Made by a program: the position numbers and the translations under genes. 64,000 bases of DNA, from positions 451,610 to 515,609 of the forward strand of contig JAEOUA010000003.1 of NCBI GenBank assembly GCA_016839555.1, given 5' to 3'. The notes beneath the pieces are model-generated. The model was not told where the DNA came from, searched no databases, and was given only the letters and a program-made list of their open reading frames with translations. Positions within the stretch are counted from its first letter, which is position 1; every line of letters begins with the position of its first letter. This document shows positions 54,754 to 62,496 of the stretch, piece by piece. The stretch is from Promethearchaeota archaeon. GTDB taxonomy: Archaea > Asgardarchaeota > Lokiarchaeia > Sigyniarchaeales > SOKP01.

Positions 54754-55245
54754 AATATCAAAAAGAAATATTATTAAGAAAATAAATAGTTAGTATTAAC
54801 TTTGAAAAAGGAACATAAAAGATAAATTTTATTATGAAAAAATAATATATTTCTTTTATTTAATTGTTTGAATATAGAATTCCTCCCAAGTGTGTGGTTA
54901 CTTAAATTTTTACAAAAATATTGTTAAAATCTCGTAAATTAAAATTCATTTTTCTGATTTCTTCATTAAGTATTAATTCTTATATCATAATAGGACAAGC
55001 TATAATGAAAATTAATTAAAAATTAGAATTTACAAGATGTTAAATTAAAACATTTTGGAAATTTTTTGCATTTATCAGTAGTTATTGTTCAAACGCAAAA
55101 TTTTTGAAACTAATCGTTCCAATTTTTAAGGATTAATTGAGAAAAAATCTTTGGAAACTTCAATTGACACCAAAAAACAATAAGCATCTGGATAATCTTT
55201 TCTATTATTTTCAGTAAATCCCGAAGCAACAGCATGAAGAGAGAC
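54754..55245. other. intergenic region with in-frame continuation of the next gene
   Basis: Most is AT-rich spacer with no RNA gene seen. At 55129-55245 the minus strand continues the frame of the small membrane protein past its TAA as 39 sense codons (SLHAVASGFTENN near the start) to a second stop at 55126-55128. It may be a decayed C-terminal extension or chance. Confidence 0.35.
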
Positions 55246-55656
55246 TTATAATAATCCTATAGCTCCTCCAAAAATCACAAAAATCCCGTCAATTGAAATT
55301 ATTAATAAAAATCCAGAAGATGGAATAATTAAGGTAAAATAGGATCCTATAAGCTGCACATTGAATAGTGATCCTAAGAAAGCTAAAATAATTATTATGA
55401 ATCCAACAACCAGATTTATGCCTCCGCTAAAAGTATCTCCTGGTTCATCAATTTGAAACCATACAGCTAATCCTACAAAAACAATACATGCGAAGGTTAT
55501 AAAAATAGAAATTAACCTAAAAAAAAATTGAGCTAGAGTAATAGTGGTTAAATTCCAACCAGAGAAAATTAATTCGAGCCCAGCAATACACATAAAAATT
55601 GCACCAATTACGGAAATAATACATCCTAAGATGGCTCCTACTTTTGTCATATTCAA
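55246..55656 (-). CDS. small membrane protein with four helices
   Basis: A 136-residue hydrophobic protein with four membrane segments at about 8-30, 38-62, 75-97 and 107-132. The loops are short, so nearly the whole protein is embedded. No family recognised. It follows glyA by 32 bases on the same strand and could be cotranscribed. Its stop is followed by a further open stretch in the same frame. Confidence 0.6.
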   Translation of the reverse strand: MNMTKVGAILGCIISVIGAIFMCIAGLELIFSGWNLTTITLAQFFFRLISIFITFACIVFVGLAVWFQIDEPGDTFSGGINLVVGFIIIILAFLGSLFNVQLIGSYFTLIIPSSGFLLIISIDGIFVIFGGAIGLL

Positions 55657-55688
55657 CTCAGCTTTATCTAATTATAATAAATATCTTT

Positions 55689-57017
55689 CTAATAAAACTT
55701 AATATATTCATATGCCTTATTTGAACTTTGAAAACAATATTTTACTACTTGGAATTGTTTTCGAAACTCTGCAATTTCATTCTTAACTTTTTTGGGATCC
55801 TTTTGTTCAATAATTAATTGTTTAAAAAATTCAGCAATATCAACCATTTCACTTTTTCCCATGCCCAAGCGAGTTACTTCACTTGTGCCAAGACGCAACC
55901 CTCCTGGATTCATATAATGTCTTCCCTCCCGGATATCCCATGGTAACAGATTGCGATTTATGATAATATTAGCACTCTCTAATAGGCGTTCAATATCTCC
56001 TCCCAAACCGATTGTCTTTTCAAAGTTTGAAATGTCTACTACTATTTGGTGAGATTCTGTAAATCCTTTCTCTTCACATAATACGTTAAACCCCCTTTCG
56101 TGTAGTGCTTCAGCAAAAGCTTTCGCATTTTCAATAACTTGTTTATGATATTTCTTCCCAAATTCAAGCATTTCTGCTAATGCTACTGCTAATCCTGCTA
56201 CATTGTGGAGATGATGATTTGAAAATAGCGCTGGAAACGCTGCATGTTTGAGTTCTTTTACTAAATCTTCTCTATTTGAAAGAACAGTCCCATGTTGAGG
56301 GCCTGGTAATGTTTTATGGGTACTTAATGCGACTGCATCAGCTCCTTCTCTGATGGGATCTTGAAAATATCCTGAACCTATTAATCCCGCAACATGTGCA
56401 GCATCATATCCAACATACGCACCAATTTCTTTCGCTACATCACTTAATTCCTTAACAGGATGTGGAAAGAGAAATACTGAGGCGCCAAATAACACTAATT
56501 CTGGTTCAAATTCTCGAATGATCTTTGCAGATTCATCTGGATCAATATTCATAGCCTCTTCATCGAATGCCAGATATTGAATATCTAGTCCACGAACAGT
56601 ACCGGCTGTGCCGAAAATAGGAGTTCCCGAACTAGTAAATTTTGGTGCATGACTAATATGACCTCCCTTAGGGATTGGCATCGCGCACATTCTTCCATTA
56701 TTTCGTGAAGTAAAGGCGTTATAAAGTACCAAATTAGCCATTACCCCTGAGATCGGCCTTACATCAGCAAAAACACAATTGAAATATTCTTTTGCGAGAT
56801 CTTGACATATAATCTCAATTTCATCTATATATTTACATCCCGCATAGACGCGTTGTCCAGGCCACCCCTCAGCATATCTATGGCTAAATTCTGAGGCGCA
56901 TGCTTCATCAACGGCGGGACTTGTAATATTCTCGGAAGCTATAAGTGGTATGGAGTTCTGAAATAATTTTGAATGTTCTTGTAAAATGGAGCGAATATCA
57001 GCTATTTTCCTATTCAA
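55689..57017 (-). CDS. glyA: serine hydroxymethyltransferase
   Basis: A 442-residue SHMT, making glycine and a methylene-pterin from serine. PLIASENITSPAVDEA, SEFSHRYAEGWPGQRVYAG, GGHISHAPKFTSSG and ALSTHKTLPGPQHG (PLP lysine near residue 236) are intact, with GLRLGTSEVTRLGM near the C-terminus. In archaea the carrier may be tetrahydromethanopterin or tetrahydrofolate, not told by this sequence. TTG start at 57017. It links with the methyl-transfer operon through one-carbon units. Confidence 0.95.
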   Translation of the reverse strand: MNRKIADIRSILQEHSKLFQNSIPLIASENITSPAVDEACASEFSHRYAEGWPGQRVYAGCKYIDEIEIICQDLAKEYFNCVFADVRPISGVMANLVLYNAFTSRNNGRMCAMPIPKGGHISHAPKFTSSGTPIFGTAGTVRGLDIQYLAFDEEAMNIDPDESAKIIREFEPELVLFGASVFLFPHPVKELSDVAKEIGAYVGYDAAHVAGLIGSGYFQDPIREGADAVALSTHKTLPGPQHGTVLSNREDLVKELKHAAFPALFSNHHLHNVAGLAVALAEMLEFGKKYHKQVIENAKAFAEALHERGFNVLCEEKGFTESHQIVVDISNFEKTIGLGGDIERLLESANIIINRNLLPWDIREGRHYMNPGGLRLGTSEVTRLGMGKSEMVDIAEFFKQLIIEQKDPKKVKNEIAEFRKQFQVVKYCFQSSNKAYEYIKFY

Positions 57018-57334
57018 CTTGTATCAAATTTTTTAAAATTGAAGTTTTCTTTTTATAAGTTATTGGTTAAAGGAAATTAAACAATTAAAATTTTTTTAAC
57101 TCTTACATTAATAAACGCTTATACTTTTTATATAAGGATAAGGATAAATAAAATATGCCTATATCTTATTTAAACTGTAAGCAAAATAGATTATGTTTCA
57201 TTAAAAAATAGCCTTTTATTTAATGTGTTTAGATTTTTAATATAATAGTAGAAATTTCTATTTTTTTATTTAGTAATAATAAGGAGCCTTCCTATCTGAT
57301 TACTCTTTTAATACAATGGGGTTGTGAAAAGTAT
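57018..57334. other. intergenic region upstream of glyA
   Basis: AT-rich with no frame or RNA gene. AGGAGCCTTCCT near 57280 is a short inverted repeat and could be a terminator element for the coiled-coil gene or chance. TATA-like runs near 57127 (ACTTTTTATATAAG) are available for glyA on the minus strand. Confidence 0.3.
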
Positions 57335-58222
57335 TTATTTTTTACTTTTTTCCAAGATTAGCCGTGCTTCATAAATATTAAGTTTTTTCCCTGCTTTCTG
57401 TTTTTCTAAAGCAGTTTTTAATTTATTTTCCATAATTTTCTCAATTTTCTTATCTTTTTCCTTCTGTTTTTTAAAGGCAGTTTTATTATATGAACTTCCT
57501 CTATCTCTTCCCCTCGACATAGTTTTACGTAATTTCATGAGTTCCAGAAATTTCTCATGATAATTATCGGCTGATTTTTTATTAGCTATTAATTTTTCTT
57601 CAATTTCACGCTTTTTATCTTTCAATTTATTGACTTGATCATAAATTTCATGCATTCTATTATGATATTTCTGTGATTTATTCGACCACTTGGTGATTTT
57701 TTCATAGATCTTGTCCAGGTTAATTTTAATGATTTCTATCTTCTTTTCGTGTTTCATAATTTCATTATACTCATCTTCTGCGAGGACTTCTTGTTTTCTC
57801 TTCGCTAATTCTCTAATCTGGTCGATAAGCTGATTTTCCTCTGCGAGATCAAGATTTTCTGTCTCAATTCTTCGTTCTAAATTTTCTATTTTATTATCAA
57901 GCTTTTTAGAAGAAACGTATTTCCCTTTATTCTTATCTCTCTGTTTTTTGAGTTGATTACTTTTATTTATTAATTCATAAAATAAATCTTTATATTCTAT
58001 TTTTTTTTCTTTTATTTTTCCTACGCGTTCATTGCATCGGTTCCTGTTTTTTTTATATTTTTTAGCTAGGTCTAGCAAAGTTTTAATTCTCTCTTCTACT
58101 TCTTGAAGGGATTTAATATATTTTTTAGTTTTTTGGTTTAATTTGTCTCTTTTTTCTCTGGCTTTCTCAATATCCGATTGCAAATTTGAAAATGATTTTT
58201 TAATAAGTTTATCTTTGCTCAT
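57335..58222 (-). CDS. archaeal coiled-coil protein (COG1340-like)
   Basis: A 295-residue protein that is almost entirely charged coiled coil, with heptad runs through residues 5-230 and a basic end (MSRGRDRGSSYNKTAFKKQ, then a short helical tail). This is the make-up of the widely conserved archaeal coiled-coil family COG1340, whose role is unknown. I take the ATG at 58222; a TTG two codons upstream is also open. It is divergent from trmI, a common archaeal neighbour situation. Confidence 0.72.
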   Translation of the reverse strand: MSKDKLIKKSFSNLQSDIEKAREKRDKLNQKTKKYIKSLQEVEERIKTLLDLAKKYKKNRNRCNERVGKIKEKKIEYKDLFYELINKSNQLKKQRDKNKGKYVSSKKLDNKIENLERRIETENLDLAEENQLIDQIRELAKRKQEVLAEDEYNEIMKHEKKIEIIKINLDKIYEKITKWSNKSQKYHNRMHEIYDQVNKLKDKKREIEEKLIANKKSADNYHEKFLELMKLRKTMSRGRDRGSSYNKTAFKKQKEKDKKIEKIMENKLKTALEKQKAGKKLNIYEARLILEKSKK

Positions 58223-58483
58223 AACCAAATACTTTAAAATGGTTAATAAATAGGACTATAAGATATATCTTATATTCAAAAAATAATAGTTAATTATAAA
58301 GTTAATCTTTTTAACTTTTATATTAGTTTAAATAAAGAATATAATTCATATACATTCACTTTAATAGGAATGTGTCATACTTGAATAATAGGACTTAGTA
58401 TACTAAATTTTTATTCAGTTCTTAAATTGTTTGACTACATATTTTTAATTTTATAATTTTTTGATAAATGGAAAAATTTCAAA

Positions 58484-59353
58484 ATGGAATCAAATCTAAA
58501 TAGAATAAATGACGGGGATTTCATTTTTCTTGTTCTAGATCATAAAAGAAGGTGGTTAGTACAAGTAAATGCAGGAAAAGAATTTCATACGCATCGGGGA
58601 ATCATTGAATTCGATGATATTATTGGAAAACCTTATGGTTCATGTGTTTTTTCCAAACCTTTGGAAGTACAAGGATACTTATTTTATGTACTGAAACCTC
58701 TGCCAAGTGATTTTATTCTTCATATGAGCAGAAAGACACAAATTATTTATCCAAAAGATGCGGGCATTATCTTACTTTATACGGGGATAGGTCCAGGAAG
58801 TCAAGTGGTAGAGATAGGGAGTGGTTCTGGTGCTCTAACGTGTATTTTGGGGCATTATGTGAAACCTCATGGACATGTATATTCCTATGATATAAGGAAA
58901 AAATCACTTAAGCAGGCACAAAAAAATATAAAAAATGCTAAGCTGGAAAAGTATGTTTCAGTACAATATGGGAATATCTTTGAAGAGGAAATCTATCATA
59001 AAAATATTGACACAGTAGTTTTGGATATACCAACTCCATGGGATACAATAAAAATAGTAAAAGATTTTCTCAAATTAAGTGGGTCAGTAGTTTCATTTTC
59101 ACCTACTATTGAACAGGCAAAAAAAACAACATTTGCGCTTGAGTCCCATAAGTTTTTTGAGATAAAAACTGTAGAGCTATTAATGAGAACCATGCAAATT
59201 AATAGAAACGCTACTCGTCCGAATAGTCGCATGATTGGACATTCAGGTTACCTCACATTTGGGCGAAAAGTTGAGGAGAAAGAAAATCCATACAGAGGTA
59301 TAAAACCCAAGGAAAAAGAATATGTTGATATGAAAGGAATGCCCTTGAGGTGA
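58484..59353 (+). CDS. trmI: tRNA (adenine-N1)-methyltransferase TrmI
   Basis: A 289-residue TrmI/Gcd14-type enzyme that methylates A57/A58 in tRNA. The N-terminal beta domain (1-95) precedes IYPKDAGIILLYTGIGPGS, the SAM motif VVEIGSGSGALTCILG near 108, VYSYDIRKKSLKQAQKNI and VVLDIPTPWDTI near 182 (motif IV). NATRPNSRMIGHSGYLTFGRK ends the core. The next gene overlaps its stop by 4 bases. Confidence 0.93.
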   Translation: MESNLNRINDGDFIFLVLDHKRRWLVQVNAGKEFHTHRGIIEFDDIIGKPYGSCVFSKPLEVQGYLFYVLKPLPSDFILHMSRKTQIIYPKDAGIILLYTGIGPGSQVVEIGSGSGALTCILGHYVKPHGHVYSYDIRKKSLKQAQKNIKNAKLEKYVSVQYGNIFEEEIYHKNIDTVVLDIPTPWDTIKIVKDFLKLSGSVVSFSPTIEQAKKTTFALESHKFFEIKTVELLMRTMQINRNATRPNSRMIGHSGYLTFGRKVEEKENPYRGIKPKEKEYVDMKGMPLR

Positions 59354-59817
59354 AAAATATAACTCATATAATCTCAAAAGAAATTATATGTTCCATTTGT
59401 CAAAATCACTTTAAGATAATATGGGAAGCTTCAATTAATACATGGCTGGATCCAGAATTAATTAAAAAAATTCTTGATGATGCTTATTATTATGAATGCC
59501 CTAAATGTAATAGTGAGATACATCTTGACACGAAAATCCTCATCAATTGTCCTAAAGGAATGTTTTGGATTTCCACCGCTGAGAATTTAGATGTTAAACA
59601 ACAAATATTAAGGAAATATGAAGTGATTGATGAAAATAATGAAATAATCAGACCAAGTTTTAGAGATCTACCACAAGGAGAACAAACGGTAAGGGGTGGA
59701 TCTAATGCTAGTTCATTTCTTAAAAAAGAATTGGAAAAAATTAAAGAAGAAATCTTAAAGGACGAAAAATTAGATAATCCTTTTAACAATTCTAAAAAAA
59801 AAGATAATAATTTATAA
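59350..59817 (+). CDS. CpXC-type zinc-ribbon protein
   Basis: A 155-residue protein. CSICQNHFKIIWEASINTWLD and YYECPKCNSEIHLDTKILINCP supply a zinc ribbon and the strand pattern of the CpXC domain, known in bacteria and some archaea. The last 50 residues are polar and helical. GTG at 59350 overlaps the TrmI stop (GTGA); the same GAGGTGA also works as a ribosome site for an in-frame ATA at 59359. Function unknown. Confidence 0.7.
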   Translation: MKNITHIISKEIICSICQNHFKIIWEASINTWLDPELIKKILDDAYYYECPKCNSEIHLDTKILINCPKGMFWISTAENLDVKQQILRKYEVIDENNEIIRPSFRDLPQGEQTVRGGSNASSFLKKELEKIKEEILKDEKLDNPFNNSKKKDNNL

Positions 59818-60015
59818 AAAAACATAATTCAGATGATTTTTTTTAGATCTCTTCCCATAGATATTTCGAGTCAGATTATTAAGTGAAAAGTGGATTTATG
59901 TTAATAGGAAAGATGATTATAACTTAACATAATGTTCTTTAAATTCGAAAAAGAAGAACTATTTAAAAGTTATTATTTCTATTTATTTTAGTAATCAAAT
60001 AAAATTTTAATAAAA

Positions 60016-60741
60016 ATGTTAATCGATCCTAAAGTTACAAAATTAATAATTTTTAATTATGGCGGAGGTATCGTTGAAAGAGAAATGAGACTCTCTCTTC
60101 AGAGGGGACCAAATAATTTTCAAATTCAAAATGTCCCAGCGAGTTTTGATCCAAATTCGGCTGATATTAAATTAGAATTTGTTAATCCAGGAGATAAAGA
60201 ATTGTTTACCCTCCAGCAAACCATTGTATCTCTACCTGATATAGAGACTGCTCGACAAATTATCGACCGAGAAAAAGCTGCTGCGAATAATATAATTTCT
60301 TACTCAATTGATTTTACGAGAGAGGTGAGAGAAGATGTAAATCGTCTTTGCGAAGCAAGTAAGTATCGAACCTACGCTGATATGAAAGGAATTTTTGATT
60401 TTATCATCAATGCAAAAAATCAAGGAGAAGTTATAGTAAAAATTCAATATTTTATTACTGACCTACGTATTAGATGGGAAACCACCTTAAATGTTAATGT
60501 TAGTAATGATGATAAAAAAGCAGAACTTGAGGCGTATATAGTAGTAGATAATCAAACAAGTTTTTCCTATGATAATGTTGAACTCGGATTTGCTATATTT
60601 GAACTTCCTTCTTTACCTGCAACTGGTGCGATAGCACCACCAGGTGCTCCAGCTGCAGCTCAGCCAGCATTGAGACAAGAAATGTTAAGTGAATTAAACC
60701 GGATGAAGAAAACGCAGAGAATGCGTAATTTAGCATTATAG
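60016..60741 (+). CDS. DUF4140/DUF4139-like protein, N-terminal half of a split pair
   Basis: A 241-residue protein. Residues 5-60 (VTKLIIFNYGGGIVEREM, QNVPASFDPNSADIKLEF) match the N-terminal DUF4140 of the mucoidy-inhibitor-like family; residues 75-120 are helical; 140-190 (YFITDLRIRWETTLNVNV, VVDNQTSFSYDNVELGF) match the beginning of DUF4139. An Ala/Pro-rich linker and short basic tail end it. The remaining DUF4139 sequence is the next gene, six bases away, so one protein seems to be made in two pieces. Function unknown. Confidence 0.68.
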   Translation: MLIDPKVTKLIIFNYGGGIVEREMRLSLQRGPNNFQIQNVPASFDPNSADIKLEFVNPGDKELFTLQQTIVSLPDIETARQIIDREKAAANNIISYSIDFTREVREDVNRLCEASKYRTYADMKGIFDFIINAKNQGEVIVKIQYFITDLRIRWETTLNVNVSNDDKKAELEAYIVVDNQTSFSYDNVELGFAIFELPSLPATGAIAPPGAPAAAQPALRQEMLSELNRMKKTQRMRNLAL

Positions 60742-60742
60742 T

Positions 60743-60750
60743 AGGAGGTG
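60743..60750 (+). promoter_or_regulatory. strong ribosome site deciding start of the second split gene
   Basis: AGGAGGTG lies two bases past the stop of the first gene. The only classic start, GTG at 60748, falls inside it. Six bases after the site is an in-frame ATA (60757), at exactly the spacing (GGTG-AAAAAA) that precedes the ATG of the second MtrH-like gene. Confidence 0.55.
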
Positions 60751-61434
60751 AAAAAAATAAAAGCAAATATCCCATCCCGTAAGAAAATTAAATTAGAATG
60801 GTTTAAATCCCAATCAGAATTTAAAATTGAGCGCAAAACGGAAATTCAATATAATGCCAATTCAGTGACTGAAAATAAGCACAATCATAATGTAAATATA
60901 AAGTATATCCTTACAAAAAAAGGAGATCCTAAAGAGTTACCGAGTGGATCTCCCATAACACTCTATAAAGAAGGTTTACCATTTTTATTCCTTTCCACCT
61001 CAGCGACTATTGGCAATAAGATTATTTCTGAGGAAATAATAGACGCCGATATTACTATCGATGATGATATCGTCGAGATTAAAGAAGGAACACCCGAAAT
61101 TACATTTGAAGACGCCTTGAAGCTAAAAGAACACGTGGAAGTGCGAACGCGTTATGATCAGATAACCAGAAAAATTACTATTGAAAATAAACTGGATAAT
61201 GAAATAGAATTGGAATTGAACTTTAAACAGACCAAAGATGTATCATTTGTGAGTTCTGAACCAGTACCGACTGAAACAAAAGAACCAATTTTTATGTTTA
61301 ATATCACAATTCCCTCGGAAGGAAATAAGAAAATTACCCTTAGATTGCAAGCTAAAATTGTAAAGAGAGTCACTAAGATAAAACCAGAATATGTAAGGGA
61401 AGAAAAACCGCCTAAATTTAGAAAAATTGATTAA
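60748..61434 (+). CDS. DUF4139-like protein, C-terminal half of a split pair
   Basis: A beta-rich protein of 228 residues if started at the GTG at 60748, or 225 if started at ATA 60757. PSGSPITLYKEGLPFLFLSTSATIG, then a charged DDDIVEIKEGTPEI strand, then YDQITRKITIENKLDNEIEL and FNITIPSEGNKKITLRLQAK match the successive strands of the end of DUF4139. It follows the gene with the first half of the domain and the two probably assemble. The tail is basic. Role unknown. Confidence 0.68.
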   Translation: MKKIKANIPSRKKIKLEWFKSQSEFKIERKTEIQYNANSVTENKHNHNVNIKYILTKKGDPKELPSGSPITLYKEGLPFLFLSTSATIGNKIISEEIIDADITIDDDIVEIKEGTPEITFEDALKLKEHVEVRTRYDQITRKITIENKLDNEIELELNFKQTKDVSFVSSEPVPTETKEPIFMFNITIPSEGNKKITLRLQAKIVKRVTKIKPEYVREEKPPKFRKID

Positions 61435-61552
61435 TAACTTTTTTTTAAAATTTTTTTAATTTACTTATTCTTAGAGAGAAATATGAGAAATAGAACAGTA
61501 ATAAGTCCATAATGAGGATTTTTACTACTTCAGAAAAAGCAAAATAACTAAT

Positions 61553-61981
61553 TTAAAAAGCTTTCAACTTACGCCCGCCACTATAGTCTTTTTGTACTGA
61601 AAACCTTTCCGTTCGAAAAAAATGGTTCTTACGTTCAGCATGGATTTCCACATATTTTTGAATCAATTCCTCAATTAAATCTCTACTGGGTTTATCTGTC
61701 ATGATTTTTTCGGGTTGGTTCAAATATATGAGAATTTCCTTATTTTTCGCTTCATTTGGCAGTCCGAGATTTTTAAGGGGGACATGATACGAGTGCAAAA
61801 TCCATCCTTTTTTGTCTTGTTCATGAGCTATTATTTTCACGATATTCGATTCCAATTTGCGGATTTTAATATCTATTAAATCGCTTTTTTTTGCACTTCG
61901 AATTTGTATAGAAATATATTCGGGGATTTCATTCTTTTTATCATGAATCTTTTTTATAAATTCTTTATACTTTTCGCTCAT
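61553..61981 (-). CDS. hypothetical protein, 142 residues
   Basis: A soluble basic protein with a helix (residues 1-15), a central beta region (ISIQIRSAKKSDLIDIKIRKL, KKGWILHSYHVPL) and a helical C-terminal part (RDLIEELIQKYVEIHAERKN), ending in a basic tail. I do not recognise a family. Codon use and size support a true gene. It converges on the split DUF4139 pair, with about 120 bases between stops. Confidence 0.55.
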   Translation of the reverse strand: MSEKYKEFIKKIHDKKNEIPEYISIQIRSAKKSDLIDIKIRKLESNIVKIIAHEQDKKGWILHSYHVPLKNLGLPNEAKNKEILIYLNQPEKIMTDKPSRDLIEELIQKYVEIHAERKNHFFRTERFSVQKDYSGGRKLKAF

Positions 61982-62496
61982 TTTCCTTTAATTTCTTTGA
62001 ATTATTTTTTTAATATCTAATAGAATTAATTATGGAAAATACTTATTATTTATTAGTTATTACTATATTCTATCATTTAAGACCTAAATATTATTTTTAC
62101 TTTTTGTTAGTGAATTAGGGATTAATAAATTCTTCAATAAGAATGTCTAAAAAATATGAAAAGAAAAAATTATTCAAATATTAACCTTATGGACTAAGAT
62201 ATTGTTAGAATATATTTTTTAAAATATTAAAACTAACTCTATTGCTTTTTATTAAGTTAATTAGAAGATATGTATATTTCTTCCTAAAAACTTACGAATT
62301 ATTACTTTTATGATTAATATTTTTGCTATAGGTTTATTTTATCGTGAAAATTATTCATATAATTTTTTAAAAACGGGAAAAATAAGGAAGATAGGTGTTT
62401 TATGCAAGTACATTATTAGTTATTGATCATTAAAATTAAGATTTATATAGGATATCATCATTAATTAATATTGAACTCTAAATAAAGTGATAAAAA
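61982..62496. other. intergenic region upstream of the acyl-CoA synthetase
   Basis: A 515-base AT-rich spacer. No RNA gene or open frame above 15 codons worth reporting was seen. A clean TTTATATA box at 62442-62449 lies about 50 bases before the ATG at 62497, which would put transcription start near 62472 with a leader of about 25 bases. Confidence 0.4.
62442..62449 (+). promoter_or_regulatory. TATA box for acyl-CoA synthetase
   Basis: TTTATATA in a slightly less AT-rich context, correctly spaced for a short leader ahead of 62497. Seen by eye; no TFB recognition element is clear. Confidence 0.4.
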
